Shown in pieces: positions 35,361 to 51,714 of a stretch of 64,000 nt of DNA. Within the stretch, counting starts at the first letter, position 1. The number at the start of each line of letters is the position of its first letter. The stretch is from Ampullaceana balthica (taxonomy: Eukaryota; Mollusca; Gastropoda; Lymnaeidae), in assembly GCA_944989445.1 (NCBI GenBank), contig CALYLW010000130.1, forward strand, positions 305,001 to 369,000. Direction: 5' to 3'. Below the pieces are notes generated by a model. The model was not told the origin of the DNA, searched no databases, and saw only the letters and a program-made list of their open reading frames with translations. Both the position numbers and the translations under genes were made by a program.

Positions 35361-36536
35361 GATAATGCACCGGGCCATCGTTTCTTCCTCGGCACTAGAA
35401 CGCTCATTACGATATGTCAAATTTTCATCTTTGAAAGCCCGGCACTGTTTAATGGGCAGCCTTTCCTGCTCTCTTTTGTCAAAGAAAAAAAGTTTAAGAA
35501 CATTGTGGAAAAAATACTGCTGACATGAAGAGGCATTTCAGATCTGAACAAAAACATTTCTGAAATGCTCATGGGGCACAAAAAGCTTCACGTCAGATTC
35601 CCTGGTTTCTCCCAATTGTCTCCTAACGCTCTTATGTTATTTATACACCACTAATATCGCCATTTTGTTGTGAGGCCTTGTGATGTTCAGGGACAATGGC
35701 ATTGTCACGTCACTAAGTGCAGACGATTTCTCAAAAGCACGTGCAATGCGCTTACTCTTGGTGACGTGACTTCCGTTTGGTGTATTCTTTAAATTCTTCC
35801 ATACAATCTCACCGGCACCATACACATTTCCTATGTTTGAGGGATGGACTCAGTATAATTATAATTCTCATTCAAATGTGATTGTCCGTTAAAGATTGTG
35901 TGTACAGGTCATCGAGTACATCTGATGAAAACAATTTATGAATACACGCCCACATGTCCAGATACTTCTCCATTTAAATTGTGTTTGACCGTTGACGAAC
36001 ATCAGTTGAGGTATTTTAATGGTCAACTTATCAAAAAGGGGACATAAAAATACCATTAAAAATGTACACACATTTTTATAAACTTCATTATGAAATTAAG
36101 AACATTTTTTTAAAAGTCTGTGAGATTTTATTTATCTATCAACCATACCTAATATTAACTTTTTATTTCAATTTATTACTCTTGTTTCTTCAAAAGCCTA
36201 ATTTAATCTCTCTTCTTCTGACACTATCATTGATTGACTTTAAAAATTGAAAATAATTTTAAAAATTTTTGTCAATGAACAATTCTGAATAGTGTTAAAA
36301 TATTTGTTCATATTTTTAAAAAATCAAATTTCACAAAGTTTTTTAAAAACTTATACTAATAAATTATTTGTAAACCAAGCCATTTCCATTATTTTTTCAT
36401 GTTTTCTTCATGCAAAGATAACATATTTTTAAATTAAAACTTTGAGGTTAAATAAGATTGTTTGAAATTTTCTTTTTAAAATAAAAATAAAATAATAAAT
36501 GAGATTCATTTAAGACTAATATGACGTAAAATTATT
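35361..36536. other. Non-coding stretch
   Basis: AT-rich; no gene or array recognised. Confidence 0.45.
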
Positions 36537-37375
36537 AGGGCTGCGGAAATTAACGATTAATTTCTCGATTAATCGTTAAAACTTTTAACGATTAAATTAT
36601 TTTAACGATTAATCGACCCAACACTTATAAATGTACTGGAAGTCAAGAAGTAAAATATTTCGGCCATAAATGTAAACTAATTTCCGGAAGATTTCACGAA
36701 CATTTTGGTTTTAAACTATTGACTGACGTGAATGTTCAAATGTTGATAAAGGTTATTGAGTCCATTGAGAAAAATCGTTTGCGTACCATGCAATGTTCTC
36801 TCTAAGTCTAGGCTTCGTTGGTCCGTGTGCGAAGTTAAAAAAGAACTCGTGTGCAAAGTTGCACAACTTCATTTTTGTGCAATATTTTACAAAATTTGCT
36901 GTGCGGAGATTTTAAGTCCTGCGTGGCGTCGGTAAAATATATGCGCAGCCACGCTGCTTAAAGGGAACATTGCTACCAGGGTTCTAACACTTCGCTGACA
37001 TATCCCCAGCAGACCGAACATCCACAGTATCGGAAACTTCAGCAGAGACAATCTAAAGCTATGTGAACGATTGTTCAGCTCGGCTGGTTATATTGTCGAT
37101 AAGACCCGCTCATCACTTGAATCAAATAAAGTCAATACACTTGTCTGTTTGCTTTGTTGGTTAAAAGATGTCATTTAAAGAAGACATTCTAGGGTTATTT
37201 CGATTTTAGACAAGTATTTTAATAAATGTTAATTATTAATTTTCAATGTCCGTGAGAAATGTTCAGTTTAATGACGTCATACATTTCTATTTTTGGCTTT
37301 AATCGAAATTATCGATTAATAATCGTTATTTTTTCAAAAGTTAACGATTAAATTTTAATTAATCGTCAACAGCCC
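36537..37375. mobile_element. hAT-like MITE rich in AACGATTAAT motifs, carrying a nested MITE
   Basis: The left end AGGGCTGCGGAAATTAACG and the reverse complement of the right end, CGGGCTGTTGACGATTAAT, form imperfect inverted repeats. Next to each end are multiple inverted copies of TTAACGATTAAT/ATCGATTAAT. Ends of this style (GGGCTGC plus ACGATTA runs) are familiar from non-autonomous hAT elements in animals. The flanking 8 bp do not match well. Another element (36791-36972) is inserted within it, and a 3' fragment of the same family lies at 41711-41912. Confidence 0.65.
36791..36972. mobile_element. 182-bp MITE nested in the 36537-37375 element
   Basis: It begins CAATGTTCTCTCTAAG and ends CTTAAAGGGAACATTG; the reverse complement of the end matches the start at 13 of 16 positions. 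Flanks GTACCATG and CTACCAGG agree at six of eight, as for an aged 8-bp duplication. It shares its interior with 4736-4912. Confidence 0.68.
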
Positions 37376-37765
37376 GAAAAAAATATTAAACGTAACTCTT
37401 CTAACAATGGAAAAATAAATGATGAGTGTGTAGGCGCAACAGCAATTTTTTTTTACGTTTTGATGTTTTGAAAAGTCTTATCGTTACATACGTCCATTAG
37501 TTTAAACACAAAAAATCCGCCGAACAAGGAAACACAAACAAAACAAATTTTGATTAGATCCATCAGTCTCATTAATTCAACACAATCAAAGCAATATCTG
37601 TTAAAATTTACTAGGAAATGGGTAACAAATTTATAAATAACATTCAAATGAATGTGGACTGTCACTGTCAGTCCAATAACGTGTTAATTTTATCGTCATG
37701 ATTATTTTGTACCAAAATAACGAATGACGATAACGCTACACCAGCATAACTTTCTCGGCACATTG

Positions 37766-38130
37766 CCAGAAACGATTTAGACCGGGATTTTTGTTGCTAC
37801 ATGAAATCAAACGTTAGGCTGTTGGTTCAAGCTACAATCACATACTGAGAGGTTTGACGTTGGTTCAAGCTACAATCACATACTGAGAGGTTTGACATTG
37901 GTTCAAGCTACAATCACATACTTAGAGGTTTGACGTTGGTTCAAGCTACAATCACATACTGAGAGGTTTGACAACTCATTCGAGAGATAATTGTCAGAAA
38001 CGATTTAGACCAGGATTTTTGTTGCTACATGAAATCAAACGTTCCGCTGTTGGTTCAAGCTACAATCGCATACTGAGAGGTTTGACGTTGGTTCATGCTA
38101 CAATCACATACTCAGAGGTTTGACAACTCA
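37766..38130. repeat. 38-bp tandem repeat inside a larger duplicated block
   Basis: A 38-bp unit (GTTGGTTCAAGCTACAATCA, then CATACTGAGAGGTTTGAC) repeats four times, then twice more. The block containing CAGAAACGATTTAGACC, GGATTTTTGTTGCTACATG and ACTCATTCGAGAGATAATTG is itself duplicated on either side. Confidence 0.9.
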
Positions 38131-40550
38131 TTCGAGAGATAATTGGCAGAGCAGTAATAAATATGTATTTCTTTGAAGTACCTTCATTTTCCCAGTAGTT
38201 CAAAGTAGTTTTACTGCCTGAATGGTCTGTTAATAATTTTAATGTGACGTCAAAGCAGGTAAAAAAAACATATGTGATTTTTATAGTCAGTCCGATAAAA
38301 TGAACCCTATCTGTCATGAATCACACTACACTATGACTGACGCCTACCTGTCATAACTGACGCCTACCTGTTATGACTCACCCTATCTGTCATGCCAGAC
38401 CAATATTTGTTATGATTGATCCCTCTAAGGCCTACCCCCAGCAGTGATAGGTAACCCTGCCTGAGACTTGTTGCCAATTTGCACACCAAGTGCAACACGT
38501 AAATTTTACCATGCTATTCTACTCACTGTCTCTGTCTCTGTGGATAGGGCTTTGGGGAGGTGGGGTGGGCAAAGTGATTACACTTTCTTCCATTTCCCCC
38601 TTTTTCAGCTACTTCCACAGGTAAAAGTTGGCGCGGTTTATGAAAAGACTTGATTTTCCCGTAGAAACATAATTAAAATATTGCACGCCCTTACCTGCCA
38701 GAGGAACGCATAAATGCCCGCGGCTACTAATCCAGAATATTCTATGATGAAATTATGGTAAGTGCCCTATCGATTAGGCTTGACTTGATTGAACACAAGG
38801 TGTGCCAAGGTCAAGGATTCCCAGTCCTTGCTCTCAGGGGATTTTTTAAACTGTGGATATTTGCACAAATCATCAAACAGATATTTTATCCACGTTATGG
38901 ATCTTGGGAACTGCATTCATGATCGTTAGGTTTGCACGCAACTAATGAGGGACTGATTCTGAACATGTTTAAGTATAGGGACTGGAATAGACCAAACAAA
39001 TTGAGATATGTGAGCTTTTTGTTTTAAAAATGTCACGTTGTTAAAATTAGGGATCACCTAGACGGAAATAAAGATCTGATTGTCACTGTTAGTTAGTGAT
39101 CTTTTTATTATATCATTGGTGGTACCAGACCTCCATCCCCTCCCCCCCCCCAAAAAAAATGCTTTATAAAAAAGGAAAAAAATGTTTAGCAATAACAGCA
39201 GGCGCATTGTCCTAAACGATGAATGTCAATAAGAGATAATTTATTCGTCAACTCATACTCCCATGTGCAACGAGCGTAGCAAAGTTTAGATATGAGGTAC
39301 CACTGAGACTTAAGTCTGATTATGTCATTGATCGTTTAGATTTCTCCTTCTCCCTCTTTAAAAGCAAGACACTGCATACATGTTTAGTATGGTTTAAAAA
39401 TATCGCGCTCCTAATAAATAGAAAGTTATCTTAAAAACAACTGTTGTATCTGTAATATCTTTGGAAAAGAGAAGGTTTGATTTCATGCTGTATAAACTAT
39501 ACAAAACTGAGTTTTCATTTTCCACAATGACATTTCTAAAATCTGTTTTGTACATAGTCCACCTTGCCCTCCCCCCCTCCACCAACCCCCTTCACCCCGC
39601 CCAAGGGTAAATGTTCAAAGATCTTATGATCGGTCTGGTAATAGTTCATTAGCACACATCACATCTGAAGTTGAACGTCCCATTAAAACACGATTAACTG
39701 CTCAGCCCCAGATGACTCTCTGCACAAAACTCAGCGTTACACCCGCCCCCTCCCACCAGCCACCCCACCTCGTGGAACGCCCGCGACAAATAGGTTTCAG
39801 AAACATTTCAATAAATTCCGTTCTCCCAGTGTGCAGTGCGAGCGACGTGCGCGGATTAACATTTCCGGTGGCGCGCGGTTAGCACGAAATGTTACATTAG
39901 TTCTCTGCCCATACCAAAGCTGGCTATGAGACATCAATTAAAAAAACAGATTTTCCCCTTTGCTTGGTTTTTTCTGCTGCACCGAAAAATATAAAGCTAT
40001 TTTTCTTCTCCTCTATTAAGTGGTAGCAATTGAAAAGGAAAAGTTTTAGTTTTGGATGCGGATCCTTGTAGTCCGACTATGAAATAGTGGGGGCTTTCTG
40101 GTGATTTAAATTAGGCGCTTGCTGTTATATTGTTATAAAATTTGACTAAGTTTCTGTGTGATACGCCTGAAAATTGTTAACCTTGCTTAGTCTATGACTT
40201 TCATGACAAATTAGTGCTGTTACGTCAATAAAGATTCGATAGTTATATTTTGTCTTACAGACACACACGCAGTCATACATACACACGCAGTCATACAGAC
40301 ACACACGCAGTCATGCAGACACATACGTGATCAGATGTTTGTTGAAACTGATAATGTCAATCAAAAGATCACGTTCCCCCCTTGTTTAAATAATTGGTAT
40401 CATTACTACTATTAGAATGTGAGCTCCTTCTAGAAAGTATATTCTAACGGTTACTTAAGTTATACGTTTTTCTTTTTACAAATTACAATTTTAAAAAATA
40501 ATGAACGAAAACGGAAACTTTAACAAGTATCTTTGGAAAATAATGGGAAT
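38131..40550. other. Non-coding stretch with minor repeats
   Basis: Small repeats occur at 38330-38400 (TGACGCCTACCTGTCATAAC variants) and 40257-40325 (ACACACGCAGTCATACA variants). A GC-richer patch at 39700-39900 has no visible gene. Confidence 0.45.
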
Positions 40551-41495
40551 GGAGATATTCAGATTGGAGATATTCAGATTGGAGATATTCAGATTGGAGA
40601 TATTCAGATTGGAGATATTCAGATTGGAGATATTCAGATTGGAGATATTCAGATTGGAGATATTCAGATTGGAGATATTCAGATTGGAGATATTCAGATT
40701 GGAGATATTCAGATTGGAGATATTCAGATTGGAGATATTCAGATTGGAGATATTCAGATTGGAGATATTCAGATTGGAGATATTCAGATTGGAGATATTC
40801 AGATTGGAGATATTCAGATTGGAGATATTCAGATTGGAGATATTCAGATTGGAGATATTCAGATTGGAGATATTCAGATTGGAGATATTCAGATTGGAGA
40901 TAGTCAGATTGGAGATATTCAGATTGGAGATATTCAGATTGGAGATATTCAGATTGGAGATATTCAGATTGGAGATATTCAGATTGGAGATATTCAGATT
41001 GGAGATATTCAGATTGGAGATATTCAGATTGGAGATATTCAGATTGGAGATATTCAGATTGGAGATATTCAGATTGGAGATATTCAGATTGGAGATATTC
41101 AGATTGGAGATATTCAGATTGGAGATATTCAGATTGGAGATATTCAGATTGGAGATATTCAGATTGGATATATTCAGATTGGAGATATTCAGATTGGAGA
41201 TATTCAGATTGGAGATATTCAGATTGGAGATATTCAGATTGGAGATATTCAGATTGGAGATATTCAGATTGGAGATATTCAGATTGGAGATATTCAGATT
41301 GGAGATATTCAGATTGGAGATAGTCAGATTGGAGATATTCAGATTGGAGATAGTCAGATTGGAGATATTCAGATTGGAGATAGTCAGATTGGAGATATTC
41401 AGATTGGAGATATTCAGATTGGAGATATTCAGATTGGAGATATTCAGATTGGAGATATTCAGATTGGAGATATTCAGATTGGTGATATTCAGATT
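40551..41495. repeat. 15-bp tandem array, 63 copies, highly uniform
   Basis: The unit is GAGATATTCAGATTG; 945 bp equals 63 units exactly. I see only a few variants: TAGTC for TATTC at 40901, 41321, 41351 and 41381, GGATATATT at about 41168, and GGTGATATT at the right edge. Since 15 is a multiple of three, long frames stay open on both strands: EIFRL and GDIQI cycles on plus, YLQSE on minus (41598-40483, 371 codons). No signal peptide, domain or splice context supports any of them as a gene. Confidence 0.97.
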
Positions 41496-41710
41496 CCAGA
41501 GGTATTATTGCAACAAAATAATTTTTTATGATAAATAAACATTCTCGTAAGTCATCATTGTCTATACTCTGTTGAAGAGTGTACAACACACTTAACACAA
41601 CTAAATTGTTCGTCCAAAGCTTATCATTGTGACCTAACCAACATCATGACGTCATTTTATAGTGACTTAGGAAACTACAAACCAACACATTGTGGGTGAA
41701 AACTTATTTC

Positions 41711-41912
41711 CTGTTTGTCTTTTTGCGTAGTTGGTTAAAAGATGACATATAAAGGAGACATTCCAGTGTTATTTAGGTTTTCAAGAAGAACGTTTAATAA
41801 GTGTTACTTATGAGATCATACATTATAATTGTTTGGCTTTAATCGAAATTAACGATTAATTAATCTTTAATTTTTCAAAAGTTAACGATTAAATTTAAAT
41901 TAATCTTTAAAA
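41711..41912. mobile_element. 3' fragment of the 36537-37375 MITE family
   Basis: The text from TTGGTTAAAAGATG through GGCTTTAATCGAAATTA to TTTTTCAAAAGTTAACGATT follows the same order as 37155-37360 in the longer copy. The left half and the terminal GGGCTG are missing. Confidence 0.65.
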
Positions 41913-41986
41913 CTCCTCGTTTATTTCTTTTCTCTGTGGGCAACGTCAAACTCTGAATGCCACTGGATCTTACAAAGAAAACCAAG

Positions 41987-42621
41987 CATCTTACACGTCA
42001 CAGCTTGACAACATACATCTTACACGTCACAGCTTGACACCATACATCTTACACGTCACAGCTTGACACCATACATCTTACACGTCACAGCTTGACACCA
42101 TACATCTTACATGTCACAGCTTGACACCATACATCTTACACGTCACAGCTTGACACCATACATCTTACACGACACAGCTTGACACCATACATCTTACACG
42201 TCACAGCTTGACACCATACATCTTACACGTCACAGGTTGACACCATACATCTTACATGTCACAGCTGACAACATACATCTTACACGTCAAAGCTTGACAC
42301 CATACATCTAACACGTCACAGCTTGACACCATACATCTTACATGTCACAGCTTGACACCATACATCTAACACGTCACAGCTTGACACCATATATCTTACA
42401 CGTCACAGCTTGACACCATACATCTTACACGACACAGCTTGACACCATACATCTTACACCTCACATCTTGACACCATACATCTTACACGTCACAGGTTGA
42501 CACCATACATCTTACTTGTCACAGCTTGACAACATACATCTTACACGTCACAGCTTGACACCATACATCTAACACGTCACAGATTGACACCATACATCTA
42601 ACACGTCACAGTTTGACACCA
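41987..42621. repeat. 29-bp tandem array, about 22 copies
   Basis: The unit contains CATCTTACACGTCACAGCTT and GACACCATA. Frequent variants are CATCTAACACG, ACATGTCAC and ACGACAC. Several variants recur at a fixed spacing, suggesting block duplication. Confidence 0.95.
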
Positions 42622-44966
42622 AGGTTATTAGGAAAAATGCATTCAATATGAAGTAACTTGTCTTAACAGTGTGGTAAAAATTTTATTTGACGCACGGCTG
42701 TTTCAAACACTAAAATAAAATTCCACAAATGCCAAATACAATTGACAGAAATATCTAAATTATGATTACAGAGACTTGCTTGTAAGCTGTAATCTGGCAA
42801 TTTTAGCTTTGTCGATAGCCGTTATAGCTCTAAAAAATGCCAACTTAAGATGGACTTTCTGTTAATATTTATTCATATGTGTGATAAAATCCTATGTTGT
42901 AATTATAAAGCAAGTGATTCCATTGGTCTGAATGGTGGAAGCTACGATTGTCCAATCATGTAGTGTTTAAGTTTAAAACCCGGATTCTGTCTTCCTTCAG
43001 AAGCTAAGAAATTGTTATACTTGTTATAATTGTTATAATTGTTATAATTGCTATAACTGTTATAATTGTTATAATTGTTATCATTGTTATAATTGTTATA
43101 ATTGTGATCTGTTTTTATTCATTAACTTTATATTTATTTTAAAAAAGAGGAGGACATAAATAGCTGATAATTGGCAGACGACAATGAAACACCCCATAGA
43201 GAAATATTTTATTTTAGAGTCGGATATTGAGTTTGATAAATGAGAAAGTACCGAGGCAAAATACTGGCTAATAGCTCATTCTTGGTTGACCGGTGACTGA
43301 CCAGTGGAACAAAAATGTCGGCCTCAAGTGATTGCGTTTTGATTGGACCCCCGGTTGTTTTGGTATCGGAGTGATGAGATCCGATGAACCGTGCTGACCG
43401 GTGTACACAGAGCTGTCATGGGAGCTGGGCTGGACGGTAGCAATTTGCCAGGAGGATGGACAACACAACTGGGGCGACAAATCGCATGGACGTGTCTAGA
43501 AATGGTATTCTTGGACATCTCAGAATTTAATATATGTATTGCACACGCGAATTAACAAGATGCTGAGCTTAGTTATGTTGTTTGAGAGCGAACTAGATTG
43601 AGCCTGAATTTGTGTGTTGGTAAGTAGCAAAGCGTTTCCTATTAAAAAGTCTTAGTTCCTTTAAAAATAACGATTTGTAATTAATAACAGGTGGGAAATG
43701 TACTCGGATTATTTTACCCATAACATTTAAAAAGCCAGTTTATTCATCATATTTTTAGTAGGATATCGTTTACACATGATTCTACACTGAACGCATTTAA
43801 CAAACTTTTAAGCAACTTATAGTTGACTTGTTTAATTCAGGTGAATGTATCTCGTAACCGGATATGACGCAGTAGCTACCCATCAACATCCGTTTGGTCT
43901 CAAGGGGAGAGAAGTGCGGGATACAAATGCTCTTCGTGATGTAGAAATGTCGAAATAACTGCAGGCACTTCTCATCGATCTACCAGCACCTCTAGTAACC
44001 AATGACATGTTAGTTTCCACATGGATGGACTTAACAGACTACGTCACTGATAACGAACGCCCCTGGCTCTCGGCGTTGTTTAAAATTGGAGATTCTTCTT
44101 TTCTTCGCTTTCTCTTTTTTTTCTCTGGAATACCATATGGCGACTTAAAAACAATACCATTGCACGCCTTTAAAAATTTTTTTGTTGCAATTAAGGCCTT
44201 GGGCCACGGGGGCGTTTCCTATATCCGCCACTGCACACAAGGGGCCAACGAGGCTATTTTCTCTTCAATCTTATCAAAATTTTACACTGGAAGTCATTCG
44301 CTAATTACGCGCCCAGAGAACGTAGTCCGGCCGACAAGTGTAGCGACATGGATGAATCAGTGGCACACAAAATTAGCATATAGGGCACGTGCTCTGCTCG
44401 TGAGCGCGCATCGCTAGTCTGCGGCACGAATGTCACGTGACATGGTCTTGTCCCAGGCAGCCAGGAGGGTGACACTTGACAAATAAACTTTCCCTATGCC
44501 GTCTGTGGTGTGGCTGAAGAGCATGGTAGTAATATCCCGTGTAAACAAAGGCCCAGTACTCGTAACGCACTTCGTGTACACACTAATCGTCTGCATGTCT
44601 AAAATTAGACACTTGAAAATACTTTTCTCAGTTGACATCAACCTTTATGGGCACAGATAATTATCTCATTTATATTTATGTCAAAAATTTATAAAAACTA
44701 GTTTCTATCTGAAATTTTACTTTTTTTAAAAACAAAATGTATAAGCCTGCAATTCTGCTTATCACCTTTCAAAGAAGATCTCTAATGCTCTTACTCTTAG
44801 ATCATAAAATATTCCCTGCATAAATATGTAATATACTTTTTAAAAATGTGTTTGTATCTTGTTTCGTTTAAACTCTGTATTTCATTTCTACTAGAGACTT
44901 CAACGATAATAGACGATTTTTAAATATTGATAAAGTGTATATTTCTCTCAAAATTTTGACTTTCCA
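42622..44966. other. Non-coding stretch with a 9-bp repeat and two GC-richer patches
   Basis: Bases 43013-43106 are an array of TTGTTATAA. Patches at 43260-43520 and 43860-44420 are richer in G and C than their surroundings and hold short frames (136 codons at 44007-44417). I find no domain, splice pattern or repeat in them. Confidence 0.45.
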
Positions 44967-45316
44967 GCATGGTGGTCGAGTATCATGCGCATACTGAGAG
45001 TCGCGGGTTCGAGTCTCAATGAAAGCAGGTATCTGTTCCCGTGGCTCTACCACACAATGTCCTCATATGTCATGGCCTGTGAAAGCTACTTGATCTGTTC
45101 CCGTGGCTGAAGGTTTCCCTCTACCACACCATGCCCTCATATGTCATGGCCTGTGAAAGCTACTTGATCTGTTCCCGTGGCTGAAGGTTTCCCTCTACCA
45201 CACAATGCCCTCATATGTCATGGCCTGTGAAAGCTACTTGATCTGTTCCCGTGGCTGAAGGTTTCCCTCTACCACATAATGCCCTCATATGTCATGGCCT
45301 GTGAAAGCTACTTGAC
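44967..45316 (+). mobile_element. tRNA-derived SINE with its 3' part amplified as a 74-bp tandem repeat
   Basis: The head has box A TGGTCGAGTAT (44973-44983) and box B GGTTCGAGTCT (45006-45016). The body shares TGGCCTGTGAAAGCT and the TGTTCCCG segment with the SINEs at 25985 and 51414. From about 45026 the segment from CTGTTCCCGTGGCT to GGCCTGTGAAAGCTACTTGA is repeated with period 74 (GATCTG at 45092, 45166, 45240), giving a first shorter copy and three longer ones. Confidence 0.75.
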
Positions 45317-48807
<3,491 letters not shown>

Positions 48808-49014
48808 TAACATGTTTAAAAAGGGAAATATATTGTAATGTTTTGATTACATGTTTAAAAAGGGAAATATATTGTAATGTTTTGATTACATGTTTAAAAA
48901 GGGAAATATATTGTAATGTTTTGATGACATGTTTGAAAAGGGAAATATATTGTAATGTTTTGATGACATGTTTGAAAAGGGAAATATATTGTAATGTTTC
49001 GATTACATGTTTAA
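48808..49014. repeat. 38-bp tandem array, about 5 copies
   Basis: The unit contains AAAAGGGAAATATATTGTAA and TGTTTTGATTACATGTTT. Confidence 0.94.
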
Positions 49015-50285
49015 AATCAGACGTCGCCCCAGGAAAAACTTAATAACATTTTATGGTAAGACGGTGTAGAAAAAATGTCCTATGTCTCAGTCAAAATCAA
49101 ATTCTCACAGAGTGCCATCTGCAGACACGTTTCGTAGAGTTTTCGTACCTCACCTTGTACAACAAATATTTGTTTTTCTGTACTTCTGTGCTCACAACAC
49201 TTTCTTCAACCATTAATGTTAAGTTTATTGCCATATCGACCAATATCAGGCCTTGGAATAAATCTCAACATAAAAATTGCGCCAATGTTTCCTTCTCCTC
49301 TGGGAAATAAGACGTTAAATTAACGCCAAGTCTTCTTTGATGTACAGTATCCTAGTATTCTCAGAAGGATTTTTTTTACTCCTTAAATCGCTCGTCAGTC
49401 ATAAATTGAAACGGGTTGATAGTTTGATGGATTCTAGACGGGGATTAGAAACTTTGTTGTTGAAGGTTTTGAATTTATTTTTTGACCACATAAAGATCTT
49501 GTACTTTTTATACAAGTTTATTTTCATCTACAGGGAACATTCCAAAACATTTACCATTCGATTTCATGCACCTCTACAAAAGTTTTCCCATACCTATATC
49601 TATCGCAGGTTATATCAAACAGATCAAGTGACTTACGACTCAGCTCAATGTAAACTAGTGGACAGCTCTACGTCAACGCATTTATAGATAAGACATATGA
49701 AAGTAAAGACAAATGTTTAAAATACTTTTTTTAAACTTAAAATTTAAATATGGTAATGAGATGAGTTCATTTCTTGCTTTCGATAACGTTTTGTTTTACT
49801 AAAATGTCAAAATTTTAAATTCTGTTATTTTACTGTGTGCCAAAAATAAAGTTTTATTTCAAAAAGGAACTGGTCAAATGTTTCTTTAAAAAGAAGTAGG
49901 ATGATAATTATTATTTTTATGACACTTTCGCGCTGATTCTAGTAGAACCTGCTTAAAGTGCTTTGATCTTCAAGCTCCTTTTAAAGAAAAAATGTCGTTA
50001 GATGTTTCTAGCATTTTCTAGATCGTCTTAAAATTCTCTCAAGGACTGGGGAAGACTATTCTATAACCGTGTTACAAACGATTGAAATGAACGCACTCAG
50101 ATGAAATTGCTATCTGTGTCCATCAACACTTGAACTTAGAGATTTGACAGTTGGAAAGAGCGCAGCCCCCATAAAAAACTTCTTATCATTAAAATAAATA
50201 AAAAATATTGAGTAGTTGCTGCCATATTTCCTCAAGTATTTATGGGTGGGATGTGGGTGGATCGGGCTGATGCCGTTAACACTTT
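49015..50285. other. Non-coding stretch
   Basis: AT-rich; the 116-codon frame at 49337-49687 has no motif. Confidence 0.45.
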
Positions 50286-50459
50286 TGGATTTCTTGCACC
50301 ATGTATAGTCAATAGGGAGCCAGGAGGTCCAGCATTGGTACAGCTTTGGATTTCTTGCACCATTTATAGTCAATAGTGAGCCAGGAGTTCCAACATTGGT
50401 ACAGCTTTGGATTTCTTGCACCATGTATATTCAATAGGGAGCCAGGAGGTCCAACATTG
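50286..50459. repeat. 61-bp tandem repeat, about 3 copies
   Basis: The unit contains GGATTTCTTGCACCATGTAT and GAGCCAGGAGGTCCAACATT. Confidence 0.94.
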
Positions 50460-51413
50460 CATCAATATCATTTTTGTGGCAGAAGATCACCCTCAAGCTA
50501 AAGCCATGGAAAGAAGAAAAAACAACAACAATTAAACAACAACATAAAAAATACATCAAGTGCCCCATAGTCCCTCCCCCTTCCACTGTATAATCGAAAT
50601 AGTTCACCCTGAATGGCAAAGTACGAAGAAAATTAAAACACTTAATACAAACATTTCGCTGGAGCAAGGTGGCTAATATTAAAGTGAAACAATATAAAAT
50701 TCCGGTAGTTCCTCAATGGCTATACAGGTTCTCAAATGTTTAATCTTTAAATGTATTTGTCTTTGTTAATCTTGATGCGATGAGACAATGGTTTTGTGCT
50801 TAGGAACCATGCTTATGTCCTAAATAAAATTTCCAAACCAGTTATTACCATCTTCCTTCGATCTGTGGACAATTTTCATAGTCTGACCTGAAAAAACAAT
50901 TAAAAAATCAATTATTAAAAACTCGAATGAGTATTTAAACACAATTTCCAATAAAGAATTTCCGATTGTTTTAGTCAATGGAAATCATTCTAGATTACAT
51001 TAAAATTCGAATCAAATAATTTATTCTGAAACTAAACACAATATGACGTCATATCTCCTCACGCTACATCACACCAAGGATGTGTCAATAAAATACGCAA
51101 CGCGCAACAATCTAACATGAGCATCCACAAAGCGGGAAAACCCCATTAACTATCATTTTAGATGACATTTAAAGTCATTTCAAATCAATAATTCTGAAAC
51201 TAAACAAAACAATTGCTTTCTACGCATTGCTGCTAAAATTACGGGAGTCGAACGATGGGTATGACTTTATTAATTCCTTCTCCAACATTGTTCTAAATAT
51301 CGTTAGCTATTGTTTGGCGTTTGTTTCAACCCGATAGATGTTATGGTAGGCGAGAAATTGACAAAATGCTGATATTTTTTCGGGTTTTTTTTATTTTAAA
51401 GGAAATCAAGTAA
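50460..51413. other. Non-coding stretch
   Basis: AT-rich; no gene or element recognised. Confidence 0.45.
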
Positions 51414-51714
51414 ACGCGGTGGTCGAGTGGCAGCGCACTGGACTTTCTTACCGATGGTCACGGGTTCGAATCCGTGTGAAGGCAAGGGTTTTGTTCCCGA
51501 TGCCTAGGGCGTCCCTGAGTCACCCCGCTCCGAATGGGTACCTAACACTACATGTAGTTAGGCGGCTGGGTAATGCGTGGAACCCACAAAGCCGTGGCCT
51601 GTGAATGCTGAATCACTTGCCAACAGATCATCTGTCATGGTCTGTGGACGCAACTATCTTCTGCATAGAAGGAGCGTCTGTATAGATAAAATAAGATAAG
51701 ATAAGATAAGATAA
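51414..51714 (+). mobile_element. tRNA-derived SINE, full-length copy
   Basis: Box A TGGTCGAGTGG (51420-51430) and box B GGTTCGAATCC (51463-51473) are exact polymerase III promoter elements at tRNA-like spacing. The body matches the minus-strand copy at 25985-26272, and the tail is (AAGAT)n at about 51688-51714. I did not find a convincing target-site duplication. The frame at 51419-51604 is SINE body, not a gene. Confidence 0.88.

Noticed and set aside
36529..37383. Clean 8-bp target duplication for the outer MITE
   Set aside because: The flanks AAATTATT and GAAAAAAA-type sequence agree poorly; AT-rich context makes a partial match meaningless.
40483..41598. Repetitive YLQSE protein candidate
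   Set aside because: Equally long frames exist on the other strand and in another frame; the short flanks have no signal peptide or domain.
44007..44417. 136-codon frame in a GC-richer patch
   Set aside because: No domain, no splice pattern and no neighbouring exon; kept only as a note in the stretch description.
51414..51490. Working tRNA gene
   Set aside because: Box A and B are good, but the sequence continues into a SINE body with a second genome copy and does not close a cloverleaf.
51419..51604. Conserved short protein shared with the minus-strand frame at 26274-26086
   Set aside because: The similarity comes from two copies of the same SINE, which carries polymerase III boxes and a simple tail.
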